In this document: in pieces, positions 1 through 8,858 of the stretch
How the letters are laid out: each line of letters starts with the position of its first letter
Numbering within the stretch: position 1 is the stretch's first letter
NCBI GenBank assembly: GCA_002352145.1
Contig: DEHX01000152.1
Location: 1-25,041 of the forward strand
Reading direction: 5' to 3'
DNA length: 25,041 bases
DNA from: Chitinophagaceae bacterium UBA2789
Lineage (GTDB): Bacteria; Bacteroidota; Bacteroidia; Chitinophagales; Chitinophagaceae
The notes under the pieces: model-generated
Database searches by the model: none
What the model was told of the DNA's origin: nothing
What the model saw: the letters and a program-made list of their open reading frames with translations, nothing else
Program-made: the position numbers and the translations under genes

Positions 1-810
1 GTTCATGCCGAAGGCGCCTATATTCATGACCTGAGTAAGGATTGGCTATTTAATAAAAAAGCCTACGCTGATATGTGGCGGCTGAAAGAAAATATCGGGC
101 ACAATGGAAATCTCTATCCAACGCATGGCCTCGGACCCATTGCCCAATGTATGGATATTAACAGGGGGGATAAATTTGATCACCTGGTAAGTATGAGTAC
201 CAATGATTTTACCCTGAACAATATGGCAAAAGAAATGGCGGCGAAAGATGAATTCTTCAAGCCATATGTTGACCAACCATACAGAGGCAATATGAACACC
301 ACTCTAATCCGTACCCATAAAGGAAAAACGGTGATGGTACAGCATGATGTTTCAACTATCCGGCCTTATTCAAGAATTCACCTGGTGAGCGGCACAAAAG
401 GTGCAGCACAAAAATGGCCTGGTCCACAGCGCATTGCCTTTGGTCATAGCTGGATAAAAACAGAAGAATTGAAACAACTCGAAGAAAAATATGCCCCGCC
501 TATTGTGAAACATATTGGCAATATCGCCAAAGAAGTAGGCGGCCATGGCGGTATGGATTTTATTATGGACTGGCGGCTTATTGATTGCCTTCGCAATGGC
601 CTTCCTCTTGACCAGGACGTATACGATGCGGCCGCCTGGAGTTGCCTGATGCCACTGAGTGAAAGGTCAGTAGCCAAAAAATCAAGAACTATCGATATCC
701 CTGATTTTACCAGGGGAGCATGGCAGTCCAATAGGCCTGTAGACATAACACTAAATGGAGGTGCAACTACCGGAGTAAGGAACATAAAGCCGGAGTTAAA
801 GATGAAATAA
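1..810 (+). CDS. GH109-like glycosidase (Gfo/Idh/MocA fold), 3' part
   Basis: The open frame runs from the first base to a TAA at 808-810, giving 269 C-terminal residues; the start and the NAD-binding Rossmann half lie outside the window. The stretch EGAYIHDL near the left edge, then GGHGGMDFIMDWRLID and the closing segment DIPDFTRGAWQ, are typical of glycoside hydrolase family 109. That family has a Gfo/Idh/MocA dehydrogenase fold and uses tightly bound NAD to cleave alpha-N-acetylgalactosaminides and related sugars; members are usually exported. Export cannot be judged here because the N-terminus is missing. The encoded tail looks intact, without frameshift. The next gene is on the same strand 151 bp away, with no clear hairpin terminator between. 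The family is fairly secure; the sugar specificity is not. Confidence 0.85.
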   Translation, partial: VHAEGAYIHDLSKDWLFNKKAYADMWRLKENIGHNGNLYPTHGLGPIAQCMDINRGDKFDHLVSMSTNDFTLNNMAKEMAAKDEFFKPYVDQPYRGNMNTTLIRTHKGKTVMVQHDVSTIRPYSRIHLVSGTKGAAQKWPGPQRIAFGHSWIKTEELKQLEEKYAPPIVKHIGNIAKEVGGHGGMDFIMDWRLIDCLRNGLPLDQDVYDAAAWSCLMPLSERSVAKKSRTIDIPDFTRGAWQSNRPVDITLNGGATTGVRNIKPELKMK

Positions 811-961
811 GGCTGTTTTACTGATCAGAATCATCCTTGTTTTTAATTAAACAATTCCGGCAGATAATCGATAATAGCTTAATTTTAGCCCGTTTTAATT
901 CATTTGCCCCCTGGCAGAATTTTTATAAGCACTATCATCTGGTTTTTATAATTAGCTATAA

Positions 962-2002
962 ATGAAGGCACTGACAGTAATTACCGATCCCGTCTACACT
1001 GAACCGAAAGAATTCTCTGCTTATGACAGGTTTTGGCTCAAATTCATGCTTGATAAAAGGGATCTACCTTTTATTCATTTGCTGACCGCTATTCACATTC
1101 TTGTCATACCAGTAGCTGTTCTTTTATATACACCCGTTTTACAGGGCTGGTATTGGTGGTTGGTTTACGTCCCTTATTTCTACATTTCGCAAATGTATTT
1201 TAAGGGCCGTTTTGGATTAATGCTGCATTGTATCTGTCATCGCAAGATGTTTAAAAAGGCCTACACCTGGATGTTCCATTATATCATCTGGATCGTTTGC
1301 CCTTTTTTTGGTCATACCCCTGAAACCTATTTCGCCCATCACATGGGTATGCACCACGTTGAAAACAATATGCTGGATGATGCCAGCAGCACATTACCTT
1401 ATCAAAGGGACAGCTTCCGCGGCTTTTTGTCCTATGTCGGGCGGTTTCTCATCCTTGGCTTCCGAGACACTTTCATGTATTTCTTCAGCAGGAAGAGAAA
1501 AAAATTCTACATGCGCCTTACAATCGGTGAGATGGCATTTTACCTGTTCTGCATCGGGATGAGCTTTGTTAATTTCCATGCTACCTTGTTTATTTTTATT
1601 ATTCCGTTTGTATTCGCCAGGATTGTAATGATGCTGGGAAACTGGACACAACATGCTTTTGTTGACCTTGAGAATTTAGAAGACAATACCATCAACTGCA
1701 TCAACACCAAGTATAACAAGGCCTGCTGGAATGACGGCTATCATGCAGTACATCACGTCCGTCCGGCATTACACTATACCGAGATACCGGGTGAGTTTCT
1801 GAAGAACAAAGAATTTTTTGTAAAACAAAAGACACTGACTTTCGACGGCATTCACTACCTCCATATTTTCTTCTGGCTGATGACAAAGCGTTATGACAAA
1901 CTAGCCAAACATGTAGTAAACGTTGACAACATGTTTTCCAGCGAAGAAGAAGTCATCGCTCTGATGAAGGAAAGAACAAGAAAATATATCCCGTCTAAAT
2001 AA
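962..2002 (+). CDS. Fatty acid desaturase family membrane protein
   Basis: This 346-residue protein carries the three histidine clusters of membrane di-iron desaturases: H89-x3-H93 (HCICH), H126-H127 with H131-H132 (HHMGMHH), and H261 with H264-H265 (HAVHH). N227-W-T-Q-H231 adds a probable further ligand region. Hydrophobic segments lie around residues 40-78, 103-116, 155-170 and 190-222, as expected for helices that hold the iron site at the cytoplasmic face. The family uses O2 and reduced electron carriers to introduce double bonds or hydroxyls into acyl chains or carotenoid-like lipids; the substrate cannot be told from sequence. The ATG at 962 is preceded by AT-rich DNA without a Shine-Dalgarno, as usual in Bacteroidota. 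It ends at a strong hairpin shared with the convergent neighbour and appears to be a single-gene unit. Confidence 0.88.
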   Translation: MKALTVITDPVYTEPKEFSAYDRFWLKFMLDKRDLPFIHLLTAIHILVIPVAVLLYTPVLQGWYWWLVYVPYFYISQMYFKGRFGLMLHCICHRKMFKKAYTWMFHYIIWIVCPFFGHTPETYFAHHMGMHHVENNMLDDASSTLPYQRDSFRGFLSYVGRFLILGFRDTFMYFFSRKRKKFYMRLTIGEMAFYLFCIGMSFVNFHATLFIFIIPFVFARIVMMLGNWTQHAFVDLENLEDNTINCINTKYNKACWNDGYHAVHHVRPALHYTEIPGEFLKNKEFFVKQKTLTFDGIHYLHIFFWLMTKRYDKLAKHVVNVDNMFSSEEEVIALMKERTRKYIPSK

Positions 2003-2003
2003 C

Positions 2004-2041
2004 TAAAATAAAAGGGCTTCAAATGAAGCCCTTTTATTTTA
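2004..2041. terminator. Bidirectional intrinsic terminator between convergent genes
   Basis: A perfect 17-bp stem (2004-2020 with 2025-2041) encloses a 4-nt loop. Its core is AAAAGGGCTTC paired with GAAGCCCTTTT, flanked by an A-tract on the left and a T-tract on the right, so it can end transcription in both directions. It begins two bases after the stop codon of the desaturase gene, and its right arm includes the stop codon of the convergent Asp-box gene (2039-2041). Confidence 0.9.
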
Positions 2042-5000
2042 TTCTTTTTCTTCTTTCTTTATGCCTATTACAGGTACTTCCTTTTCATAAATCATTTTAT
2101 TAAGCTGTATCACATCTTCGTCCATCACCCTTTTTAGCTTTGCTAATTCGGCATTGATTAGCATTTCCAGTTCTGCATAAGCCTGTTTTACTTGTTTGGA
2201 AGGAGCAGTGTTACCCGCTGCCGCTGCATTATAAGTACTGGCCAGCTTATCATCTAACCGGATGGGATAGTTCAATACATCCTGGCTGCTCTTTGCTTTT
2301 GTCTGGTGAAGGGCTTCTTCCACTGCAGTCATTTGCTTGGTAATTGTATCTATTTTCTGTTTGATTTCCTTTGGCATTCCCTTCCCCGCCCTTGCAGTAA
2401 GATCGGTCATCTGCTGTTTTAGTTCTTTGATGTTCTTTAATGCTTTGATCACATCAGAAAATTTATCTCTCACGGTTAGCAGGAAGTTTACCTGCTCTTC
2501 ATATTCCGTCTGGGTTGTTTTATAATTCGGATCGGCCAGGATCGTAAATTTTACCTCTACAGAATCTGATCCTGACTTGAATTTTGCTAAATACTCACCC
2601 GGCGCTGCCTTGGGTCCCCTCACAAAACCGTTCCATAAAACAAGGCCATCCATTCTTTCTGCTACCGGGTAATTCATATCCCATTCAAACTGGTTCATAC
2701 CATTTACAACAGCTATTTTATCTTCTTTTGAAGAAGTAGAGAATGTTTTGATCTTCTGCTTTTTCTTATCAAGGATTTCAATAGAAAGCTTTGTTGAATC
2801 AGTTGCATTCTTTAGGTAATAATTAATAACAACACCATTGGAAGGGTTTATACCTGCATTTCGAACACTTGATGATGCCATTGCACCCCCACCTCTTCGT
2901 CCGCCTCCAGGCATACGATAAGCCGGGTTTACTTCAAACACATGCAGGTTTTTTGAAAGTACAGACTCACTTTTCTGTTGTATAACCGACAGGTCATCCA
3001 GGATGTAAAGGCTACGACCCTGCGTAGCAACGATAAGATCATTGTTTTTGATAGCCAGGTCAGTGATTGGTGTTACGGGCAAGTTCAACTGAAAAGGTTT
3101 CCAGTTATTACCGCCATCATATGAAATATACATACCATACTCTGTACCGGCATATAATAAACCTTGTTTAACCCTGTCTGCACGCATAGCCCGGGTGAAG
3201 TGCAAAGACGGAATACCAGTAGTGATTAATTTCCATGTTTTACCATAGTCTTCCGTTTTGTAGATATAGGGACGAAAATCATCTGATTTGTAACGGGTAC
3301 CTACAAAATAAGCAGCCCCCTTTTTAAAAGGATCGGCTTCTATGCAATTCCACATCATCCATTGAGGGCAATCTTTGGGAGTAACATTCTCCCAGTTCTT
3401 TCCTCCATCCCGGCTTACATGTATCAAACCGTCATCACTTCCGGTCCACAAGAGATCCTTCTCATAGGGAGACTCGGCAGCAGTAAAAATGGTACAGTAA
3501 TATTCTACCGATGTGTTATCCTGCGTTACCGGGCCGCCGCTGGATGCTTGCTTGCTTTTATCATTCGTGGTAAGATCAGGTGAAATCTGCTCCCAGCTCT
3601 TTCCTTCATTTTCAGTTACAAATAAATGGTTACCCGCTGCATAAAGACGTTTAGGATTATGCGGAGAAAAGAAAATCGGATAGTTCCATTGAAAGCGATA
3701 TTTCGCTGCTTCTGCACCGGCGCCCATATTATCTACCGGCCACACATTGATCAGCCTGCTTTCCCCGGTCCGGTGATCGAGCCGCTGCAACATACCCATA
3801 TAATTACCTCCATAGGTAATATCAGGATTTAAAGGATCGGCTACCACATAACCACTTTCGCTTCCTGCAGCTGTTTCCATATCAGCTGCTGTAATAGCTG
3901 ATCCGTAAGTTCTGCTCCGGATGCGAAAGGCACTATTATCCTGCTGGCCGCCCATAATGCGGTATGGAAATGCATTATCTGTGCTTACCCTGTACACTTG
4001 TGCAGTAGGCTGATTAAGGTAAGTACTCCAGTTGGCACCACCATCGAATGACACTTGTGCTCCCCCGTCATCCGCCACAACCATCCGGTTTCCATCCTGC
4101 GGATCTATCCAGAGATCATGGTGGTCACCATGCGGAGTAGATATTCCCTTAAACGTCTTGCCTCCGTCTGTACTTACCATAAAATCCACGTTAGGACAAT
4201 ACACTTTATTCTCATTCTTTGGATCTACAAAGACTTTAGTGTAATACCATGCCCGTTGGCGGATATTATTATCATTGCTGGTAAGTGACCAGGTTTCGCC
4301 ACCATCAGCACTCATGAACAATCCACCATCTTTATTTTCTATTATGGCATACACTTTATCCGTATTGGAAGGCGCAACAGCTACCCCTACAATACCCCAG
4401 ATATTTTTGGGCAATCCTTTCTTTGCAGAAATATTTGTCCAGGTTTCACCACCATCGGTACTTTTCCATAATCCGCTTCCTTCGCCTCCGCTCTCCAATG
4501 AATAAGGTGTTCGGATAAGCCGCCAGGTGCCAGCATAAAAAACAGAAGGGTTGCCCGGCTCCATCACCAGGTCACTGCAGCCGGTTTGGTTATTTACAAA
4601 AAGCGTTTTCTTCCATGTTTTACCGCCATCAGCTGTTTTAAATATTCCTCTTTCTTCATTAGGTCCGAACAGGTGGCCCATCGCTGCTACCCAAACAATG
4701 TCCGGGTTTTTGGGATGGATAATGATTCTAAGAATATGACGGCTGTCTTTCAGGCCAATATTTTTCCAGCTACGGCCACCATCATCACTTCGCCACATAC
4801 CGCCCAATCCTTCGCTAACATTTCCCCGCATGGTATTCTCACCTTCACCTGCATACAAAATGGTTTCATCTGAGGGTGCTACTGCCACAGCCCCGATAGA
4901 TCCGCCAAAATACTTATCCGAAATATTTATCCAGTTGCTGCCTCCGTCAACTGTTTTCCATACACCGCCACCAGTGCCGCCAAAATAAAAAGTTGTTTTG

Positions 5001-5188
5001 TTGGAATAACTGCCGGCAACCGCTGCACTTCTGCCACCACGGAATGGACCGATCAGACGGTACTTTACATTCTTCAACAGAACATCATCCTTGCTGTCAG
5101 TATTAATCGGAGGAGACGTTTTTGTTTTTTGTGCAACAGAATCAAAGAAGGGAGTAATCGCAAAGGCGAGCAGGATTATTTTTCTCAT
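2039..5188 (-). CDS. Secreted Asp-box/VPS10-like beta-propeller protein
   Basis: This 1049-residue protein starts with a signal peptide (hydrophobic residues 3-15, probable cleavage near A19-Q20). At least eleven Asp-box motifs (S/T-x-D-x-G-x-x-W) follow, for example near residues 79-86 (KTVDGGSNW), 134-141 (RSDDGGRSW), 185-192, 243-250 and 293-300, then at intervals to about residue 690. Such repeats build sialidase- or VPS10/sortilin-type beta-propellers, and Bacteroidota homologues are often named glycosyl hydrolase or VPS10 domain protein without proven activity. The C-terminal third has a beta-sandwich-like region and a charged, probably helical segment (about 890-970). No type IX secretion sorting domain is evident at the C-terminus, which ends KKEEKE, so a periplasmic location is likely. 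It is divergent from the adenine deaminase gene. Catalytic activity is not demonstrable from sequence. Confidence 0.85.
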   Translation of the reverse strand: MRKIILLAFAITPFFDSVAQKTKTSPPINTDSKDDVLLKNVKYRLIGPFRGGRSAAVAGSYSNKTTFYFGGTGGGVWKTVDGGSNWINISDKYFGGSIGAVAVAPSDETILYAGEGENTMRGNVSEGLGGMWRSDDGGRSWKNIGLKDSRHILRIIIHPKNPDIVWVAAMGHLFGPNEERGIFKTADGGKTWKKTLFVNNQTGCSDLVMEPGNPSVFYAGTWRLIRTPYSLESGGEGSGLWKSTDGGETWTNISAKKGLPKNIWGIVGVAVAPSNTDKVYAIIENKDGGLFMSADGGETWSLTSNDNNIRQRAWYYTKVFVDPKNENKVYCPNVDFMVSTDGGKTFKGISTPHGDHHDLWIDPQDGNRMVVADDGGAQVSFDGGANWSTYLNQPTAQVYRVSTDNAFPYRIMGGQQDNSAFRIRSRTYGSAITAADMETAAGSESGYVVADPLNPDITYGGNYMGMLQRLDHRTGESRLINVWPVDNMGAGAEAAKYRFQWNYPIFFSPHNPKRLYAAGNHLFVTENEGKSWEQISPDLTTNDKSKQASSGGPVTQDNTSVEYYCTIFTAAESPYEKDLLWTGSDDGLIHVSRDGGKNWENVTPKDCPQWMMWNCIEADPFKKGAAYFVGTRYKSDDFRPYIYKTEDYGKTWKLITTGIPSLHFTRAMRADRVKQGLLYAGTEYGMYISYDGGNNWKPFQLNLPVTPITDLAIKNNDLIVATQGRSLYILDDLSVIQQKSESVLSKNLHVFEVNPAYRMPGGGRRGGGAMASSSVRNAGINPSNGVVINYYLKNATDSTKLSIEILDKKKQKIKTFSTSSKEDKIAVVNGMNQFEWDMNYPVAERMDGLVLWNGFVRGPKAAPGEYLAKFKSGSDSVEVKFTILADPNYKTTQTEYEEQVNFLLTVRDKFSDVIKALKNIKELKQQMTDLTARAGKGMPKEIKQKIDTITKQMTAVEEALHQTKAKSSQDVLNYPIRLDDKLASTYNAAAAGNTAPSKQVKQAYAELEMLINAELAKLKRVMDEDVIQLNKMIYEKEVPVIGIKKEEKE

Positions 5189-5260
5189 ATAACTTAGTTA
5201 GTCTTAACCAATTTAAATTCCGTTTGAAGTTACTGATTTAACTTTAACCAAATTATCCTT
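5189..5260. promoter_or_regulatory. Divergent promoter region
   Basis: These 72 AT-rich bases separate two divergent start codons (the Asp-box protein on minus, adenine deaminase on plus), so promoters for both must lie here or extend into the coding regions. TTTG-like and TAnnTTT-like pieces occur, but I found no pair at the spacing expected for the Bacteroidota sigma factor (TTTG about 19-21 bp before TAnnTTTG). The role rests on position only. Confidence 0.4.
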
Positions 5261-6922
5261 ATGTCATCGTTTTCTGTCAGTGGAAATTTTGTAGATATAC
5301 TACATGAAAAGATTTACCCGGCAACAATAAAAGTTGAGAATGGGAAAATCATTTCCATTCAGCCCAATAATCAATTAACCAATAAACCTCTCAACTATAT
5401 TCTCCCCGGTTTTATCGACAGCCATGTCCACATCGAAAGCTCAATGCTGGTTCCTTCCCAATTTGCAAGGCTGGCGGTTGTACACGGCACAGTAGCCACT
5501 GTTAGTGATCCTCATGAGATTGCCAATGTATGCGGTATGGCCGGTGTGGAGTTTATGATCGAAAATGGAAAAACCGTTCCCTTCAAATTCAATTTTGGCG
5601 CACCCAGTTGCGTGCCTGCCACATCTTTTGAAACGGCCGGGGCAGTACTTGATTCAACCGATGTAGAACATCTGCTGCAAAGAGAAGAGATAAAGTACCT
5701 GAGTGAGATGATGAATTTCCCCGGAGTGCTATTTAAAGATGAAGAGGTGATGAGAAAAATAGCCGCTGCTCACCGGTTAGGAAAACCAGTAGACGGTCAT
5801 GCACCAGGCTTAAGAGGAAAACAGGCAAAAAAATATATAGACGCAGGTATCTATACTGATCATGAGTGTTTTACTTCCGAAGAAGCATTGGATAAACTCC
5901 GATACGGTATGAAGATCATCATCCGGGAGGGCAGCGCCGCCAAAAATTTTGAGGCATTGATTGGACTGCTGAATGATTGGCCGGATAAAATGATGTTCTG
6001 CAGCGATGATAAACACCCCGACAGCCTGGTACTCGGCCATATCAACCAGCTTTGTGCAAGAGCAGTAGCCAAGGGCATTAATATTTTTAAAATACTGAAA
6101 GCTGCCTGTGTGAACCCGGTTGAACATTATAAATTGGATGTGGGCTTGTTAAGAGAAGGATATCCTGCAGATTTTATTATAGTAAAAGACCTGGTAAAAT
6201 TTGAAGTAGTAAAAACCTATATCAATGGTGAACTGGTAGCTGAGAATGGAAAGTCCTTAATCAGGACTCAGGAGTCGGGAGTAATAAACAACTTCACCTG
6301 CAGTAAAAGGAATGTGGAGGACTTTGCCGTTGTATGGAATGGTGAAAAAGAGATACCGGCTATTGAAGCATTAGATGGTCAGCTCATTACTAATAAATTA
6401 TTCTTTGAACCAAAAGTTGTGGACGGAAAGATAGTGAGCGACACTGACAGAGATATATTAAAGATCGTTGTGGTGAACCGGTATTCAGATGCCCCGGTAG
6501 CCAAAGCTTTTATTAAAAACTTCGGATTGAAGCAGGGTGCATTAGCTTCTTCTGTGGCACATGACAGTCACAATATTGTAGCTGTTGGAGTGGATGATGA
6601 CAGTATTTGCAGGGCTGTAAACAAGGTGATTGAAAAAAAAGGCGGTGTAAGTGTAGCCACCAATTATCAGTCGCCGGATGGAAAACTAAGTATGCAAGCT
6701 GAATCAGTAGTAGCACTGGCAGTAGCCGGGCTGATGAGTAACGAAGATGGCTATATTGTAGCAGAAGCTTATACGGAGATCGACCGGGAGGCCAAAGAAC
6801 TTGGCTCCACCTTAGCTGCACCCTTTATGACACTTTCTTTTATGGCGCTGCTGGTCATCCCGCATTTGAAATTGAGTGATAAGGGTTTGTTTGACGGGGA
6901 TAGGTTTGAATTAATAAACTAA
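5261..6922 (+). CDS. ade: Adenine deaminase
   Basis: This 553-residue protein of the amidohydrolase superfamily has the length and motifs of the Ade family. The metal-binding segment PGFIDSHVHIESSM has H55, H57 and E59; SDPHEI has D83, H85 and E86; GHAPG lies near residue 180 and CSDDKHPD near residue 250. The C-terminal half carries the ADFIIVKDL strand typical of amidohydrolase beta-sandwich returns and the family-specific segment VAHDSHNIVAVG. The enzyme hydrolyses adenine to hypoxanthine and ammonia with bound divalent metal, in purine salvage in the cytoplasm. The ATG at 5261 begins a sequence that aligns from the normal family N-terminus; no Shine-Dalgarno is seen. It appears to be monocistronic. 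No riboswitch-like structure was recognised in the short leader. Confidence 0.93.
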   Translation: MSSFSVSGNFVDILHEKIYPATIKVENGKIISIQPNNQLTNKPLNYILPGFIDSHVHIESSMLVPSQFARLAVVHGTVATVSDPHEIANVCGMAGVEFMIENGKTVPFKFNFGAPSCVPATSFETAGAVLDSTDVEHLLQREEIKYLSEMMNFPGVLFKDEEVMRKIAAAHRLGKPVDGHAPGLRGKQAKKYIDAGIYTDHECFTSEEALDKLRYGMKIIIREGSAAKNFEALIGLLNDWPDKMMFCSDDKHPDSLVLGHINQLCARAVAKGINIFKILKAACVNPVEHYKLDVGLLREGYPADFIIVKDLVKFEVVKTYINGELVAENGKSLIRTQESGVINNFTCSKRNVEDFAVVWNGEKEIPAIEALDGQLITNKLFFEPKVVDGKIVSDTDRDILKIVVVNRYSDAPVAKAFIKNFGLKQGALASSVAHDSHNIVAVGVDDDSICRAVNKVIEKKGGVSVATNYQSPDGKLSMQAESVVALAVAGLMSNEDGYIVAEAYTEIDREAKELGSTLAAPFMTLSFMALLVIPHLKLSDKGLFDGDRFELIN

Positions 6923-7050
6923 TACTTTCACATTCCCTTAATAACCAAAAACGGCTATCACAGCATCTAATTCATAAACAAGGTTACAAAGCCCTCTGAA
7001 GGGTGGACAAAGTGCAGAAGAAAAAGGGCCGAAACAAAAACCCTTGAGTT

Positions 7051-7344
7051 ATGAAAAAGCTCCTGCACATCTCCGCCGCCTTCGACCAGCCAGAGCTGGT
7101 GCAGAACCTGGTGGAACGGCTCGCCTACCGCCGTTACGAATTGGGATATGGCACACAAATGATGCCCCGTGGCCTGAAAGCCCTGGAAACTTCTTCTACC
7201 GAAACTTATGTAAGCGGTACAATTGCCATCGATGCAGATAACAATGAAATTATCAATATGCCTTTCATTACCTGCTTCCTGTTTACCTGTATAAAAGGGA
7301 AAAGTGAACCCTACCAGTTGATATGGAGCAGCTCATTGAACTAG
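7051..7344 (+). CDS. Small hypothetical protein
   Basis: This open frame of 97 residues, starting at ATG 7051, is not recognised as any family. The N-terminal third (ISAAFDQPELVQNLVERL) would form an amphipathic helix. It is encoded by unusually GC-rich DNA (about 7059-7145), in contrast with the AT-richer remainder, which encodes a strand-rich segment ending QLIWSSSLN. No signal peptide, membrane helix or metal motif is seen. It lies between adenine deaminase and the convergent end of the large minus-strand operon. Competing frames over the same DNA (7044-7241 plus, 6967-7158 minus) give low-complexity, less protein-like translations, so this frame is preferred. It may be a real small gene or a remnant of a longer one. 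Confidence 0.45.
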   Translation: MKKLLHISAAFDQPELVQNLVERLAYRRYELGYGTQMMPRGLKALETSSTETYVSGTIAIDADNNEIINMPFITCFLFTCIKGKSEPYQLIWSSSLN

Positions 7345-7386
7345 GTCCGTTTTTAGTCGGTACTCTGAGAATAAAAGAAATGGCAA

Positions 7387-8847
7387 CTAATGTGAATGCC
7401 GGCGTTTGATGATGCCCCCGGACGCCTCCTTAATAGTATTTGCAAAAACAAAAGCCTTGGGGTCCACATCATAAACTAGATTCTTTAGTTTCCGCAGTTC
7501 CAGTCTTGTTATTACTGTGAAAATAATATCACACTCTGCACTTACATCATATTTGCCGGGCAGAAAGCCTCTTTCGCCTTTGTAAACAGTAATACCCCGT
7601 CCGAGTTTGTTTACCAGCTGGTATTTAATGGCCTCACTTTTACCAGATACAATGGTAACACCGGTATAGGCCTGCAAACCCTCTACCACATAATCAATAC
7701 AACGGGTGGCTGTAAAGTATGTCAGAATCGAATACAAGGCAGTTTCAATTCCAAAACGAAACCCTGCAATGGTGAAAATAATTATATTGATACCCAGTAT
7801 GATCTCTGTGATGGTAAAAGAGGTACGCTTCAGGGTATACACCGCCAGTACTTCTATCCCGTCGAGGGCTGCCCCAGTTCTCATGATAAGCCCAACGCCA
7901 ATGCCAAGGAAAGCTCCGCCGAAAATTGAGATGAGTAATTTGTCGGCTGTCATGGCATAATTAGGGATCAGCAACAGGGCAACTCCCAGCAAAATGACAC
8001 TCAACAATGTACGGAGGGCAAAACGTTTTCCAATCGTAAAATGGCTTACAATGATCAAGGGAAGGTTGAGCAACAATATAACCAGTCCCAGGTTGAAGCC
8101 ATACACTTCATGCACCAGCAATGAGATACCGGTAACACCACCATCAAAAAAATGGTTAGGTACGAGGAATAACTTTAGTGCCACTGCTGCAATAGTTACT
8201 CCCACCAGTGTCAGTACCAGGTCCTGGATCAGTTGGCCTGCTGAATCTTCGTGGTGGGAAGCAAGACTGTGCTCCACTCCAGAAGTAAGTTCTTTGATAA
8301 TTTGCTGCTTGGCCGCCTCCAGTTCTGAAATAGCCGACTTCGTAAAAAATTTATGATTGGAAAGAAACTCTACCTGCATCAGTTGCCACTCGGCTTCTGT
8401 TTTCACAAAGCCCCGGTATTTGAATTCCTGGAATAATTTTTCTGCATTAGCGGCATAGCCATCTTTCCCGATATAAAATAAATCAGCATCGCAAAGTATC
8501 TGACCGAGATGGTTCACAGGTGTTTGTGGTAACCGGGTAGCCATGATGATACGGGATATTTCCCCGATATGCTTTTCACTGTATCCAAATTCAGGCAGAT
8601 GGTCTCTCGCCAAAATGCAGGAAATCTCTTCGTGTCCGTCCGCCTGTTGCAGAAAGCCGGCGTCATGAAATAAAGCAGCAGTTTTCAACAATAGCATTTC
8701 CTCTTCACTTATTTTTTCCAAAGTCCCAAGGTATTCCGCTGCCGCAATAACGCTTTTGGTATGCGCTGCATTATGATAAGTATAATATTCCGGAAGCTCT
8801 TCTTCCAGTTTAGGCATTAGAAAATTATAAACTAGCTGGTACTGCAT
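7387..8847 (-). CDS. HD phosphohydrolase fused to YitT/DUF2179 membrane protein
   Basis: This 486-residue protein joins two families. Residues 1-190 form an HD-superfamily domain with H29 (in YHNAAHT), the H61-D62 pair (LFHDAGF), H72-E73 (GHEE) and D120/D122 (CDADLF), so the metal site looks intact; such domains hydrolyse phosphodiester or phosphomonoester bonds of nucleotides. From about residue 205 onward it is a YitT-type protein with five or more hydrophobic helices (about 207-230, 240-265, 275-300, 305-325 and 345-385). A soluble DUF2179 domain follows (about 393-475, with GRGITVYKGERGF). YitT proteins are usually about 280-300 residues without an HD domain, and their function is poorly known. 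The gene is last in the operon, 11 bp after the receiver-cyclase gene, which makes turnover of a cyclase product an attractive but unproven role. No terminator was recognised after it. Confidence 0.85.
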   Translation of the reverse strand: MQYQLVYNFLMPKLEEELPEYYTYHNAAHTKSVIAAAEYLGTLEKISEEEMLLLKTAALFHDAGFLQQADGHEEISCILARDHLPEFGYSEKHIGEISRIIMATRLPQTPVNHLGQILCDADLFYIGKDGYAANAEKLFQEFKYRGFVKTEAEWQLMQVEFLSNHKFFTKSAISELEAAKQQIIKELTSGVEHSLASHHEDSAGQLIQDLVLTLVGVTIAAVALKLFLVPNHFFDGGVTGISLLVHEVYGFNLGLVILLLNLPLIIVSHFTIGKRFALRTLLSVILLGVALLLIPNYAMTADKLLISIFGGAFLGIGVGLIMRTGAALDGIEVLAVYTLKRTSFTITEIILGINIIIFTIAGFRFGIETALYSILTYFTATRCIDYVVEGLQAYTGVTIVSGKSEAIKYQLVNKLGRGITVYKGERGFLPGKYDVSAECDIIFTVITRLELRKLKNLVYDVDPKAFVFANTIKEASGGIIKRRHSH

Positions 8848-8858
8848 TTCCTTTTTCT

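Noticed and set aside
444..785. Minus-strand frame of 113 codons opposite the GH109-like gene
   Set aside because: The plus strand has clear family motifs through the same region; the antisense translation resembles nothing.
811..961. Possible promoter of the desaturase gene with TTTG at 902-905
   Set aside because: No TAnnTTTG box lies at the expected distance; left as an unassigned AT-rich spacer.
6923..7050. Short complementary stretches (CCCT-AGGG, AAGGG-CCCTT) after the adenine deaminase gene
   Set aside because: Stems of 4-5 bp with long loops and no adjacent T-tract; too weak for a terminator or riboswitch call.
6967..7241. Alternative frames around the small hypothetical gene (6967-7158 minus, 7044-7241 plus)
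   Set aside because: Both give odd compositions (Arg/Pro-rich or broken hydrophobic stretches) and end inside the region better explained by the 7051-7344 frame, though that call is itself uncertain.
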